Source of the DNA: Gordionus sp. m RMFG-2023
Taxonomy: Eukaryota; Nematomorpha; Gordioida; Chordodea; Parachordodidae
NCBI RefSeq assembly: GCF_954871325.1
Contig: NC_088775.1
Coordinates: 37,983,561 to 38,047,560, forward strand
Length of the DNA: 64,000 nucleotides
Reading direction: 5' to 3'
The position numbers and the translations under genes are program-made. How positions within the stretch are numbered: position 1 is the first letter of the stretch; each line of letters begins with the position of its first letter. Shown in pieces: positions 44,430-56,225 of the stretch. The notes below the pieces were generated by a model. It was not told the origin of the DNA, ran no database searches, and saw nothing but the letters and a program-made list of their open reading frames with translations.

Positions 44430-46073
44430 AGAAATTATTTTATTTATTTAGTGGTTTAGGTTTGGTTTAGATGTTTTAATAATTTTAGGGCTTGGGGTCC
44501 AAATGATCCACAGTTGTCTGAGCCTACCGGAACAAACAAAATATTATTAAGGTAGCTATATTTATTTGTTTTTATATTGTCAGCTTTTATGATGGAGTTG
44601 ACAGTAAAAGATTTGGCAAAACGATATACACATTATAATCCCAAGCGAGGGATAAACCTTGTTCCAAGGGACTAATGTTATTCCATCAGATCTGGTTTGG
44701 TTAGCAGGGCTGAGGCCAGAGGGTTCCAGCGTAGAAGAAATATTTGTGGATTTTAAGATTCTATTGAAGATTTAATTGATGGCATAGTGCCTGGGTAATT
44801 TGCCTTTTGAAAAACGACAGTTTAGGGGGGGTGTCTAAGGCTATCAATATGAGTTTCACATAGGACACATGATGTAGGCGTTGCAATTCCGCAGCTTAAA
44901 CGAAGACCTATAGCTATTCTAAGTTCTTCGTTGGTAAGTTACAAGCCTAGATTAGGAATAGGTATAGTTTCTAACCATTCGTATCCAAGGTGGCTTATTG
45001 CAGATGCTGGAATTATTTCATCTGGCAAAAGAGTCGTATTGTTGTCATTTTGTATACTTAGGGTTGGGTATAGGTGGAGAAAGAGCGATGGAGATTTTCT
45101 TTGAACAGCTTTGAAGTGTAAGTAAGTATTCGACGCAATGCTGTATCAATGGTAAATTCCAGCCTCTTTGTCTTATAGAATTTGGATATGAGTGGCTTGG
45201 AGCATTTTTGCTCCAGAGGTCTAATGCTGCCGTATGATGTGAATCGATAGTATCCAAGTCTCCTAGTGTGTATCGAAATTTAGAAACTGATAATAAAAAA
45301 GCTGAAATGCTTATGGGTAATGGATACCTATACCATCTAGCTTTGGTGGAAGGGCAACTTGCATTCAGGAGAGTGATGAGAATTTGATATTTAAAATAGA
45401 TTCTAGAGTATTTTTTAAATGAACTTCAAGGTCTAATAATATTTCAGGGGATATGAAAATTGTTGATGAATGAAAGGCATGTAAAATTTTAGGAATGAAT
45501 AAACAAAATTTAAATAAATAAAAAGCCTGATAAGCAGGTAAATGTTTTAACATATTTTTCATTCTATTGAATTTGGCAAGGAATTCATCTCTAAAATGAA
45601 ATATAGCATTTTCACCTCCAATTGGTGAACTTAGGTGGGTAAAGCTAGTTTTGCCCACTACAATAAAATTTTCGGGTGGGCAGCTAGTTTAAGGGGGGAA
45701 TAAAATTCACACTAGTGACAGTCCCGTTATAGGGGCTAGGCGATTTATATAGGAATTTTTATGATTTCATTATATGGGTCCATGTGCCGTCATCCAGGTA
45801 CCAAACATTTAAATTAAGGTTTTGAAGAGATTTCTTTTATGATAAATTGAATGCCCTGACAGATAATGCAGGACCTAAAGGATCTCCTTGCTGGATGCTT
45901 TGTTTAGAAAGAGATTTAATCATTAAATTTTAAAAAAGTGGATTGGTTGTAACATGCTGCGATGTATGTGGAATACTCTGGGATATTTCACAGAAAGAGG
46001 GTATAAAATTTTCCCTTCTAATTGAATTGAAGGCATTTTGTAGATAGGATGCATTGATCATGTATATTATGGA
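44430..46073 (-). pseudogene. LINE ORF, RT palm to C-terminus
   Basis: On the minus strand: NAFNSIRRENFIPSF (about 46010), IQQGDPLGPALSV (about 45880) and VWYLDDGTW (about 45795, active site YLDD). Then 45365-45658 with FNRMKNMLKHLPAYQAFYLF and FIPKILHAFHSST, and 45045-45257 with MDTIDSHHTAALDLWSKNAP. Next come ELRIAIGLRL and CVLCETHIDSLRH near 44900, SLAWDYNVYRF (the W-D motif, retained here) near 44640, and SDNCGSFGPQALKLLKHLNQ near 44500. Frame changes and stops separate these blocks. Confidence 0.85.
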
Positions 46074-46579
46074 TAGGGTTGCCAGGTAAAAATTTTCCAA
46101 TTGCGGGAGAAATTTGGTATTAGCGGTAGAAATATAAAAATTGTTTAAAAAAATATTCAGCAGGCCGAAGGCCCGCGTGCCGCCTTTCGGCCGGGATTTT
46201 GAATTGACTTAATTATCGGCCTGTTATTTTTTATTTAGTTTATATAAATACAAAGTCGGTTACTATTTTTTAAAATAAAAAACATCTTGATTTATTAAAA
46301 TATATTAATTTATAAAAAAAACCAACGATCTTATTTAAATATAAAAGAATGTAAACAAGATAAAATTTTATAAAAATAAACGATTTTAATTTTACAATTA
46401 AAAATATATTTTATGCGAATGTCCCGCAAAACGACCGCAATTGGAAATCTACCGTGTGTGTGTATAACATTATAGGGATAGGCGCTTAATTATCACGTAA
46501 CACGTTTAAATACATAATAAGGTACTCCAAAAATAAGAAATAATACATGAAACTACAGTTGCGGCAATTGTAATCACTT

Positions 46580-46950
46580 ATCTTGTAGTACAACATTCAC
46601 AGAGATATTTATCATCACAATGTTGGTAGAATCTTTTCCCCATAATATTTAACGACTCTAATATAAATGAAAACTATACTTGTAGAACAAAAATGAGCAA
46701 GGCTATCATCAATGTTTTAGGACCTAAATCCAGGAGGTCAATTCTTGACTATTTGAAAAATGGGCATACATATGCAATTCTAACAGATGAATCTAATAAG
46801 CTCAGCTATTTCATCAAAATTAAGGTCGTTTCAATAAAACTATTAAATTTTTTCTCCCCAAATAGTGAAAAATCAAAAAACATAGCTAACTATATAATGG
46901 TAAATATAGCAGACGAGATTATCAATAAATTACACTGATATGAAAATGCC
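46580..46950 (+). pseudogene. Inverted extra copy of a hAT transposase segment
   Basis: The 81-codon ORF at 46693 (MSKAIINVLGPKSRRSILDY, then ILTDESN) is inversely homologous to 48440-48830, where the minus strand reads the same protein with more interruptions. ILTDESN matches the region around the first catalytic Asp of hAT transposases. The copy here is open throughout its 246 bases while its partner has stops, so it is the better preserved of the two. Confidence 0.8.
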
Positions 46951-47303
46951 TTAATGAATTTGGTAAAAACAGAGTGTATTTACAGAATTGAGTCAGCACA
47001 ATGTTGGTTGTGATATGTTCCTAATACCCGCCATCGATTGAATTTTAAATTTTATAAACCTTAAAAAAATATTTCATAAATAAAGATAATAAAAGCTGTT
47101 CTAATATTTTGAAAATTTTTTTCAATAATGAATGGCAGAGGTATATTTAGGAATGATTTCACATGTAGGAAATCTACTACATGCTGTTAATGTGTAGTTG
47201 CAATCAGAAGAATCTTAACAAAGATTAACAAAATTATGCCGCAGATGTGTTCAACTTTACAGTTAAAAATTGACAATAAATTTTATGGCGCCATTCCTAA
47301 AAC

Positions 47304-48830
47304 TTAATTATATTTTATTTTAGATTTAAATAATAGAACTAAATGTTTACCGTCGTTTTTGAGATATTTATAAAATTCTTGGCATGACATATATATTTGT
47401 TTAACCATTAGTTCGGCCTCTAATGTTGTTAAAGCAATCCGATTTCTCTCCCTTTTCCAGGCAGTCCTCATCAGGCTAAAAATGCGCTCGGATGAGGCAT
47501 TAGAATGAGGTAAGGAGAAGACATACTCGCATATTTTTTCCAAGCATGGAGATTTATCGTTATTACGAAAAAATTCTACTCATTTCTCCTCTGCTTTTAG
47601 ACCATCTATCTTTAAGTATTTTGGCGAATCATAAAAAATAGAGAGAATTATACTCTCCTCAAACAGGACATCAATGTCTTTCGGTATTTTTAATATATTT
47701 ATTAAATTATAAAAACCATCAATTGATGGTTTCTGTTCCAAGGTCATAATATTTATACATTTGTAAATAGAGTTATTAAAATCAAATTTTGATTGTAAAT
47801 ATTCTAAAATTGTCTTAATAAAAATATCTGCTTCATTTAAATGTGTATTAATTAGAGTATTATGTGAACATTTTAATATAATATTTTTAGCAATAGCGCT
47901 ATATCAATTTTTAACTGTAGAGATGAACAGAGCTGTAGGATAATTTTGTGAACCTTTATTAATAAAGAATATTTTGATTGCAACTGAATATTAACTGCAT
48001 GAAGTAGATTTCCTAGATGTGAAACGAATCCCAAATATGCTTCTGCCATTTCATACCTAAAAAAATTTTCAAAATTTTAGTACAGGTTTTAAAATTTTTA
48101 TTTAAGAAGTATTTTGTTTGTAAAATTTTAAAATTCTATCGATGGTAGATATTAATGACAACCACCTAATAGGTATATATCACAACAACTCACACCATTC
48201 CAAGTCAGACTACTTCACCAACTCTTTTAATTCATTAAATCTTTTAGTTGATGACTAAATTCGTTAAAACATTTCATCACAATTATTTCGACATCCACAG
48301 ATAGTACATTTTTTGCCTTCTTGCAAGAATTATTTAGTATATGGCATATACAGCCAATTGGTATTAATTCATTATTGTGCTACCTCAATTCGGTAACTTT
48401 GGTTTTTGCCAAAATTTACAGAGGCATTATAGCGTAGAAAGCTGACATGCAAATCATTGATAACCCTGAATCAGCTATATTTACCATTATGTGTAGCTAC
48501 ATCGTTGAATTTTTCACTATCCGAGGAAAAAATTTTAACAGTTTTATTGAAATGTTCTTATTCTTGTTGAAATAGCGATGGTCGAGGGAAATGTTTTAAT
48601 ATTTCCCTTATTAGTTGATTCTGTTAGAATTGCATATGGATGCCCATCTTTCAAATCGTCTAGAATTGACCTCTAGGATTTAAGTACTAAAACACTTGTG
48701 ATAGCCTTGCTCATTTTTGTTCTGCCACAAGTAAGGTTTGCACTTATATTGGAGTCGGTAAATATCATGAGAAAAATATTCGACCCACATTGTGATGATA
48801 TAGCTCTGTGAATGTTGAACTACATGATAG
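47304..48830 (-). pseudogene. hAT transposase of the 46074-49240 element
   Basis: 47304-47543 carries the dimerisation domain (PHSNASSERIFSLMRTAWKR, then ALTTLEAELMVKQ), preceded by ILKIPKDIDVLFEESIILSI and LKAEEK*VEFFRNND, where a TGA sits where Trp is usual. Farther upstream (47720-48050) lies degenerate all-alpha sequence, and at 48440-48830 the N-terminal catalytic part with several stops. The gene is inactive; only the last 80 residues are open. Confidence 0.85.
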
Positions 48831-49248
48831 ATGTATACAATTTCCGCAAATGTAGTTGCATCTGTATTATTTATTATTTGAGAATATTTTTGTATGCAAT
48901 CGATGTTGATATACTCCCCTGTACTGACTTAGAATGAAATGATGTTGATTTATTATTGGATAAAAATAAAACAGGATAGAAAGAAATTTTACAAACTAGA
49001 CATGTTTTTCGAATAAATATTTAAAATTATTTTAAAAATATAAAAATAATCAATTAATGTCTCTCAAAATTATTATTTATACATTAAAAATGTTAAAATA
49101 CTAAAAAAAAAATCGCGGGAGAAATTAAAAAATTGCGGTAGATTTTTGCGGGAGATTTCCAATTGTGGTGAGAGATGTCTGCGTGTAAACTAAAAAATTG
49201 CGGGAGTCTCCCGCTGATGGGGGGAGACATGGCAACCCTGATTATGGA

Positions 49249-49695
49249 GGATGACACGCGTCGACTGGGATACAGCCTCACATCCTTCAGTTAGGTCGTA
49301 GTAGATTGGATAGGTTAGATTTTATATGGGAGCAAATAATTTAGAAATATTCCCCGGAAGAGTGACCCTATTGCAATAGGTCCGATGTCCCCATTTGTTT
49401 TATTTAAGAATATTAAGAGGGTTCCAAAAATGATGGGCTGAATGGTATTAGGTATATTATTATGAAAAATATTATTGAGCACAATACGGTAAATTGTGTG
49501 ATTGTGTGAGTCTATTTTTATATAGGGGTAAGGTTGGTTTAATTATATCTTGTAGATAAATGGCTCGAAAGCTATCAATGCCTCCGGAAGTATCTTTTTT
49601 GAATGACATGATTGCATCCAAGATTTCCACCTCAGTTAGTGGAATGGGATTATTAAACGGTGGAAGGATGTTCCATTTTTATTAAGAAGGTAAAT
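49249..49695 (-). pseudogene. LINE ORF, RT N-terminal part
   Basis: On the minus strand LPPFNNPIPLTEVEILDAIM is followed by KKDTSGGIDSFRAIYLQDII, the start of a LINE RT (motif 1, TSGGIDG), then a decayed stretch, and near 49260 LTEGCEAVSQST, which corresponds to PGGCKAVVHLT of the LINE at 30891. It stops at the hAT target duplication. Confidence 0.85.
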
Positions 49696-49697
49696 TA

Positions 49698-50095
49698 TAG
49701 TTATTCATATCACTTTATAAAAAATTATATTTGATATGTTATATTATTTAGTAATTTTATGGATCTATTAAAAGTAATTTATAAAATTTCACTTTTGTCT
49801 TAAGATTTATCTTTGCCTTATATTTAATTTCTAAAACACATTTTTGGCTTCACTCTTTTTATATATAAATGCATTTTTCTAAAAAAATATGAATTATAGT
49901 TAAGTTTTAGTTTAAAAAATAATTAACTTTTACATTCTTTCCTTCTAATTAATGTTTAAGATATATGCATACATTTTTGGAGGACAGAAGGATGAGTTTT
50001 TTATTAGCGTAAAATCATATCCATATAAGTGGCATATTTCTGAATGGGAAGGGGGGATTTCCCCTTGCCCTCCCCCAATCCCTGGCTACACCTAT
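49698..50095. mobile_element. Truncated copy of the 43189-44313 hAT family
   Basis: Matches about 43915-44313 (CACTTTATAAAAAATTA, CTTTTGTCTTAAGA, GATATATGCATACATTTTTG words) and ends in the right terminal repeat CCCTGGCTACACCTATGG. The left half is missing. It abuts the LINE start at 49695. Confidence 0.8.
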
Positions 50096-50265
50096 GGTAA
50101 TTGAATGCGTATCTGAAATTATTTTTTTTATTGTAATTCATAGCTTATATAGCCAAAATTCAATTCATGATGTTAGTTTTTAATACAAATAACAAAAACT
50201 GTTTGTTCAAATGATGATGTTCATTTATAATTAACATAATAAAAAATTAATATATAAATAATACA

Positions 50266-50484
50266 TATATTTTCAATAATATATTTTCAATAATATATTT
50301 TCAATAATATATTTTCAATAATATATTTTCAATAATATATTTTCAATAATATATTTTCAATAATATATTTTCAATAATATATTTTCAATAATATATTTTC
50401 AATAATATATTTTCAATAATATATTTTCAATAATATATTTTCAATAATATATTTTCAATAATATATTTTCAATAATATATTTTT
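50266..50484. repeat. Minisatellite, 15-bp unit, about 14 copies
   Basis: TTTTCAATAATATAT is repeated head to tail with virtually no variation. Confidence 0.95.
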
Positions 50485-50489
50485 TCGGG

Positions 50490-51260
50490 TATAACAATCT
50501 CTACATTATTGGATCCAGCAAAACAAAATGAATTCGTCCGCATGATTTTTTGAGGAGAATAATTTCCAATCATAGTTTTACCCCCGGATATATATTTAAC
50601 TTAATTCATAATTCTTAAAATGTAATTCGATGTCTTCGTTAACATTAGGCCACATAACATTATCTTGAGCTAATAATTTTGTTTTGGTTATACCCTGATA
50701 TAATTTAATTTATTATTTTTTAAATATATTAAAAAACCTTTAATTAATAATGTGGGAATATAGCTGCAGTAGGCGGCAGATTTTTTAGGGGGTTGAGTAT
50801 AGGATTTTGAGGGAAGTTTGCTTCTAGTAAATATTCTGCCATATAGACGCTGCATTAAGCCAAACCTGTAATGTAGCTTGAAACATATATTGTTAAAATT
50901 TAATTAATCCAGATATTATTACTAAGTCCTCGCACTCAATCTATCAGTGACTTCGTTCGGCGGCATTTTGCGAGAATGAAATCCTATCGGGGTTTTCTCG
51001 TTGTTTTGTTAATCATATGGGACATAGCTGATCCTATTTCATGTTGAGAGGCGTCGGCAGCAAGAATCATTAGCATTTTAGGATTATAATGGGTTCGAAT
51101 AGGTGCCTCTCGTATGACTATGGTGGAAAAATTATTTATAAATTGTTGATAATAATTTATTATACATAAAGGATTTTAATTTTTTGATAATGGGCGATTA
51201 AAACTGCGTTGGCATTCTTATTAGATGCTGATCCAATGTCCTCTCTACTGATTGTGTCAT
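50490..51260 (-). mobile_element. Old gypsy pol scrap (RT connection and RNase H)
   Basis: On the minus strand a connection-like segment (near 51150) is followed by IRTHYNPKMLMILAADASQH (51060-51120) and a stretch matching RNase H (SAMSHMI near 51020), then AEYLLEANFPQNPIL near 50830. No LTRs. Heavily decayed with many breaks; it looks like the oldest gypsy copy in the window. Confidence 0.55.
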
Positions 51261-51964
51261 CTAGTTATATCAATTCAAATTTTCAATTAGATATTTAGGT
51301 TGTATTATGAAAAAATAAAAATCCAAAAGATAAGAGCATATGGATGATATATATTTGTGAAATTCTCACATTTTCTCGAATTTACAAAATCATCTGCCAC
51401 TTCATATCAAAACATCTAATTTTTCGATATGAAACGGGTTTAGTATAGCCTATTTTCTTAAGAATAAATTTAAAATAACAATAGGAAAAGGTTTTATGGT
51501 GAAAAAATGAATATAATCATATAATAAATTGTAGCGAAAAATCTTAATTTAAAAAAACAATTACATTACAAAGTTATTAAAACTGACAAGGATGATGATG
51601 ATATTTGCTTTGACTGTGTCTCTAAATGATCTTATTCAACAATAAAATTAAATTGGAATGTAGGATTGACAAAGTTTAAATTAAATAATGAATGGGGGAA
51701 TCAAATAAATGGAGGCAGTTATTGAAGGAGATAATTAAATAATTATAAGTGGAAAATTATATTCAAATAACATTAATCTGACTATAACATCAAATAAAAT
51801 TATCATAATCATACAAATTTAATAAATTGAGAAATCACAAGTATTGCCGATATAATATCTTTATCTTCAGTAATCCTCCCCGTTTCTAACCTTATGTATA
51901 TTTATATATATGAATTTATTTTATGGATATTTTTTATTTTTTAATATGAAATTAATTACTATTA
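51261..51964. other. AT-rich stretch, nothing recognised
   Basis: No ORF or repeat of note; short A/T runs only. Confidence 0.5.
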
Positions 51965-51972
51965 GCAATAAT

Positions 51973-52583
51973 CAGGGACCCGGAGTGAACCGTAACGAAC
52001 CGTTAAACCATTATAAACAGTTATAAATATCTGAACCATAACCGTAACCGAACCGATATAATTATTTTTTGAAGGCGTAAAAAGAACCTTTATAAAAAAA
52101 GTTAAACCGGTGCAAACCAATAGTTTTTATATTTTAGAAATGGAAATAATTTGAATATCCAGAATTATATACACTTGCTCTTATAGTACTGGCGGTTCCC
52201 GCAACACAAGTTTCTGTAGAAAGGGCTTCGGGGCTAAAATTTGTGTTCTCATCAAACATCCATTTATATTAGAAAATATATTACTTATGCTTTAAAATAA
52301 TATGTTTAAAGATGTTATTTTGAATCTTATATATTTTTTTTATATATAATTCATAGATGCTTATAATAAAAATAAATTAGACGATGATGTCTTCAATAAA
52401 AAAATTTTTTTAAATCGTAATGAACCATTATAAACCTTAACAATTAGCTGAACCGAACTGAACTTTTAAAATATTTTTCTTAAGAACCGTAACCAAAACG
52501 TAACCAAAACGTAACCATTATAATTTTTTACATACTGAACCGTAACCAAACTAAACCGTTATAAATAATGGTTCGGGTCCCTG
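51973..52583 (+). mobile_element. Internally deleted hAT element, 611 bp
   Basis: The perfect 8-bp duplication GCAATAAT (51965-51972 and 52584-52591) flanks ends CAGGGACCCGGAGTGAACC and, inverted, CAGGGACCCGAACCATTA. Subterminal CCGTAACC / GAACCG words occur at both ends. Between them, at about 52180-52300 on the plus strand, LAVPATQVSVERA and LKFVFSSN are the core of a hAT dimerisation domain, close to LAAPATQVSVERCFS at 33250. The rest of the transposase is deleted. Confidence 0.95.
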
Positions 52584-52591
52584 GCAATAAT

Positions 52592-53407
52592 AAGAAATAA
52601 TCAATATAAATTTAATTATAGATTAAAATTTTAATATTTATTTTATAAGCCAAAGTTAAAAAAAATAAAGTTCTTTTTTGGCTGCCATAATTTTTGTTAA
52701 AAAAATAGATTCGACGCATTTATTTTAACCAAAAATTGGAATCGTAGGCAAGAAATAATCATAAAAATAACCTGGTTTTTATTTCTTGGTCAAAATATTT
52801 GTTTATTCAAAATTATAAAAGAACTGGGGCTACGCCCTATGCGGCCTTCGGGCTGGGGGATAACCTGGGAATCACAAATGAAGCATAATCAGAAATTCCC
52901 ATGAAACACAAATAGTTGTCAGTAACAAAATGGGTATGGCTCTGATAAACAGGAAGAAAGTGGAATAATGTTAGGAGCGACAAATTGATCAGCTTAAAAA
53001 AGGATAGGATTCAGAATATATAAATTTTATTTAAATTAAAAAATATAATACTATGATCTGATTATAATAAAATAACGATGCATATATAGTTTTTTAGTGA
53101 ATTATACAAAATAATCAACATGGGTAAAAAAATATATTGTTTGGAGACGAATTGGAAAACTTCAAAAAAGCTGGGATCCTTGTGAATAGATTTAAAATCT
53201 TATTTAAATAATTAAAATATCGTATATATATATATATGGTCATATAAATTAGCGAACCACGTATCGTTTTTTTACTGAGTAATAAATCAACAGTGGGAGT
53301 AAAAGATAATAATCGCAAGTGCGACGAAATGGCAAGTTTTAAAAAGTAGGATTCTTATGAATAGATCTATAATTTTATTTAAATAAAAATAAAGTACTAT
53401 ATATATA
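52592..53407. other. AT-rich stretch with a hAT-like scrap
   Basis: Near 52823 AACTGGGGCTACGCC followed by GCGGCCTTCGGGCTGGGGG looks like the end of a decayed hAT element (compare the GC hairpins at 22101 and 46161). A TA run lies at 53223-53239. Nothing else recognised. Confidence 0.5.
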
Positions 53408-53732
53408 TGGGGAAAGGAAGGTAAATGAAAAGAAAAGGGGAAATGAAAAATGTAAAAATTAAACTTGAAAGGAGAAGGGAAAGAAAATTTAAAAGAATAG
53501 GGAAAAGGGGGGAAATGAGAAAGCAAAGAAAAGGTAGAGGAAAGTAAAAAGAGAAAGGAAGGCAAGGGAAAGGAAAAGAAAAAATAGAAAGGGAAATAAG
53601 GAAAAGTAGAAAGGAAAGGGAAAGAAAAGGTGTAGGGAAAGAAAATACGAAATGGAAAGAAAAGAGGAAAGGAAAAAGGAAAGAAAATGGGCAAGGAAAA
53701 GAAAAGGAGAAAGAAGAAGGGCAAAGGTTTTT
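53408..53732. repeat. Polypurine block 1 (GGAAA-type)
   Basis: Almost only A and G on the plus strand (GGGAAAGGAAAAG-type words) with a few T. The Phe/Ser/Pro-rich minus-strand ORFs across it are translation of polypyrimidine and not genes. Confidence 0.93.
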
Positions 53733-53926
53733 ACAATCGCAAAAATAAAAATATCTAAAAACAAACAAATATTGGGGATCTTGCTTATATATCCTAGAAA
53801 TATTTTTATGCATATTTAATAAATATTAATAGATGCTAAGGTATTAAATTCTTGTATTTAATTGAGTTTTTTAAAAAATCTTTAAAAATGAAAGAAATAA
53901 GTATTCATTTTGTATCAATTTTTAAG

Positions 53927-54938
53927 GGTAAGAGAAAAAAAGTAGAAGGGAACGAAAAGGGGAAAGAAAAAGAAAAATGGTAAAGGGCAAGAAAAAGGCA
54001 AGGGAAAGGAAAAGAAAGGAAAGGGGAAAGTAATATGAGGAATTAAAAGGGAATGAAAGGGGAAATGAAAAGAAAAGAAGAAAGCAAAAGGAGAAGGAAA
54101 GAAAAGGGGGTAAGGTAAAGGAAAGAAGAAAAGGGGAAAGGGGGAGTAGAAAAAGGGAAAGAAATATGTAAAGGAAAAGAGAAAAGTAAAAGGGGAAATG
54201 AAAAGGAAAAAAGTGTTGGGAAAGAAAAAGAAAGGGAAAGGAAAATAGAAGAATAGGAGATAATAAGAGAGAAATATAAGGAAAAAAAAAGAAAAATGAA
54301 AAAAGGAACATAGAAAGGAAATTAAAAAGGGGTTAGGGAAATGGTAATGAAAAGGTAAAGATAAGGAGAAAGAGAAAGAAAAAGAGAAAGGAAAAGGAAA
54401 AGAAAGGTGGAAAGAGAAGAAAAAGAAAGGTGGAAAGAGAAGAAAAGGGGAAAGCGAAAGGGGAAGGGGAAGGAAAAGAAAAAGTGATAGAACAGGGAAA
54501 AGAAAAATGAAAGTGGGAGAAAAAAAAGGGCAAGTAAAAGGAGAATGAAAAAAAAATGTAAAGAAAAGGTGAGAGGAAAAGAGAAGAGAAAATAAAATAG
54601 AAAAAGGGTAGGAAAAAGCAAAAAAGGAATAGTTTAAAAGAAAAAGGAATAAGGAAAACGATAAATAAGAAAAGGGAAGAAGGGGAAAAAAGGGCAAAAG
54701 ATAAGAAAATGGCAAAGCAAAAGGAAAAGAAAAATGGAAAGGGAATGAAAAAGGAGAAGGGAAAGAAAAGGAAAAATGATAAGAGAAAGAGGGGGAGGGA
54801 AGAAAAGAAAGGGGAAAGGAGATAGAAGAGATAAAGGGAAATGTAAAGAGAAAAGAAAAAAGAAAAAAGAAAAAAGAAAAAAGAAAAGGAAAGGAAGGAG
54901 GAAATAAAAATGGGAAGGAAAAAAAAAGAAAAGAAGTA
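53927..54938. repeat. Polypurine block 2, about 1 kb
   Basis: More than 1 kb of plus-strand purines broken only by scattered T and very rare C, made of AAAGG, AAGGG and GAAAA words without one fixed period. The 266-codon minus-strand ORF here is an artefact of composition. Confidence 0.93.
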
Positions 54939-55569
54939 ACTAACTTCTTTTATGGTTGGTATAATTTGTTAGATTTAGTGATCTTTGGAACGTTTATTTT
55001 ATTTATCATCTCTTTCTTTGTTTGACAATGAGAGATAAATGTTAAATTTATACAATCATTAAGAGGGGTTAAGATAGGGTCTCTAAAATAAAAATTTAAA
55101 AAATATTAATGTACTAAACCTGCAGTGGAGTCAATATTATGTTCAACTCTCTGACAATTGTGGGAATATCATCAGATATTGGTATAGCTAAAACAGATGT
55201 AATATAAAATGTAAGAATGTATGAGAAGAAAAACATGTTTAAAAAATTATAAAAACTCATAAAAATAAAATAACATTTATGCATTATATATATAGATAAC
55301 GAACTTTATTTTGTATTTTTGGTAGAATTTGTTGAATTTCATGATCTTTGGAACATTTATTTTGTTAATTCACCAGCCATCTCTTTCTTTTTTGGCAACG
55401 ACAGATTAATTAAAATTTGTAAAATCATTAAGAATGATTAGACAGGGTCTGTTTTCTAAAATAAAAACAAAAAATTTTAAAAATGATAATGCCTTGAACT
55501 TACAGAGTAGTCAATATTAGTTCAACTCTCTAGAAATACTTGGAATATCCTCAGTAGCTAAAATATATG

Positions 55570-55690
55570 TGTTGTGACTGACGTGAAGATTGGTAGTTAA
55601 ATCAATCAATCAATAATGTTTTATGTGTTTATATGTATCGAAGAACTATTATATATTCAACAAGATTATAATTGCATATCATATATTACA
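55570..55690 (+). repeat. 5' LTR-like repeat (121 bp)
   Basis: TGTTGTGACTGACG ... CATATATTACA. It matches 57481-57607 closely except for an extra TCAATCAAT-type expansion and about five substitutions. Confidence 0.7.
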
Positions 55691-56225
55691 AATAAATTAT
55701 ATATACAAGCATACATTCCTTCCATTTCCCCTTATGACCATCAACATCCACATAAGACAATTCAATTAACAAAAATTACAAAAAAAATAATCGAACAAAT
55801 ATCAATACAATTAATTTTAAAGTTAATAATTGTATAGAAGGAATTATGTTTTATAATTTTGATATGGTAAAGGTGGATTATTATATTGGATGGGATTAAT
55901 AATGTGAGTAGGTATATGTGGATGGGTTTCAATCTAATTTTGGTTTATTTTTGATTGAGGTTGGAGGTTTTGAAAATGTTGTAATTTGAATTATTGATGA
56001 AAATTAATTGTATTGATATTTGTTCGATTGTTTAAATGTAATTTTGGTTTATTTTAGATTGAAATTAGAGGTTTTGGAAATGTTGTAATTTGAATTATTA
56101 ATGAAAATTAATTGTATTGATATTTGTTCGATTTTTTTTTTTGTAATTTTTATTAATTAAATTTACTTTTGTAGATGTTGATGAGGGAAATAGAAGGAAT
56201 GTATGCCCTTATATATAATTTAATA
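55683..56225. repeat. Long inverted repeat
   Basis: Arms about 55683-55822 and 56102-56225 are inverse complements (GGAAGGAATGTATGC and TTGATATTTGTTCGATT words in both), around a ~280-bp loop. The loop holds a ~104-bp tandem duplication (55936-56040 and 56041-56143, overlapping the right arm). The 73-codon ORF at 55616 is formed by the left arm. Confidence 0.85.

Larger units (their letters stand above)
46074..49240 (-). mobile_element. hAT transposon, 3.2 kb, with an internal inverted duplication
   Basis: The perfect 8-bp duplication ATTATGGA (46066-46073 and 49241-49248) flanks ends TAGGGTTGCCAGGT and, inverted, CAGGGTTGCCATGT. Subterminal AATTGCGGGAG words lie on both sides. The transposase is on the minus strand. 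A second copy of its N-terminal third lies in opposite orientation at 46580-46950. A GC hairpin (CAGGCCGAAGGCC) lies near 46161. Confidence 0.95.
44430..49695 (-). mobile_element. LINE retrotransposon, minus strand, split by a hAT element
   Basis: Two segments, 49249-49695 and 44430-46073, form one LINE interrupted by the hAT at 46074-49240. The first reads the RT start on the minus strand and the second the rest of the RT, the linker and a C-terminal domain. It belongs to the same broad type as the LINE at 30891 (shared QQGDPLG, Y(I/L)DDG and C..C..H knuckle) but is clearly divergent from it. Confidence 0.88.

Noticed and set aside
50266-50484. A second array considered as a CRISPR or centromeric repeat
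   Set aside because: A 15-bp perfect AT minisatellite without spacers and too short for a centromeric array.
53287-54715. Several long minus-strand ORFs (up to 266 codons) rich in Phe, Ser, Pro and Leu that look like multi-pass membrane proteins
   Set aside because: They are translations of a polypyrimidine strand, overlap one another in several frames and have no motif; the polypurine composition explains them fully.
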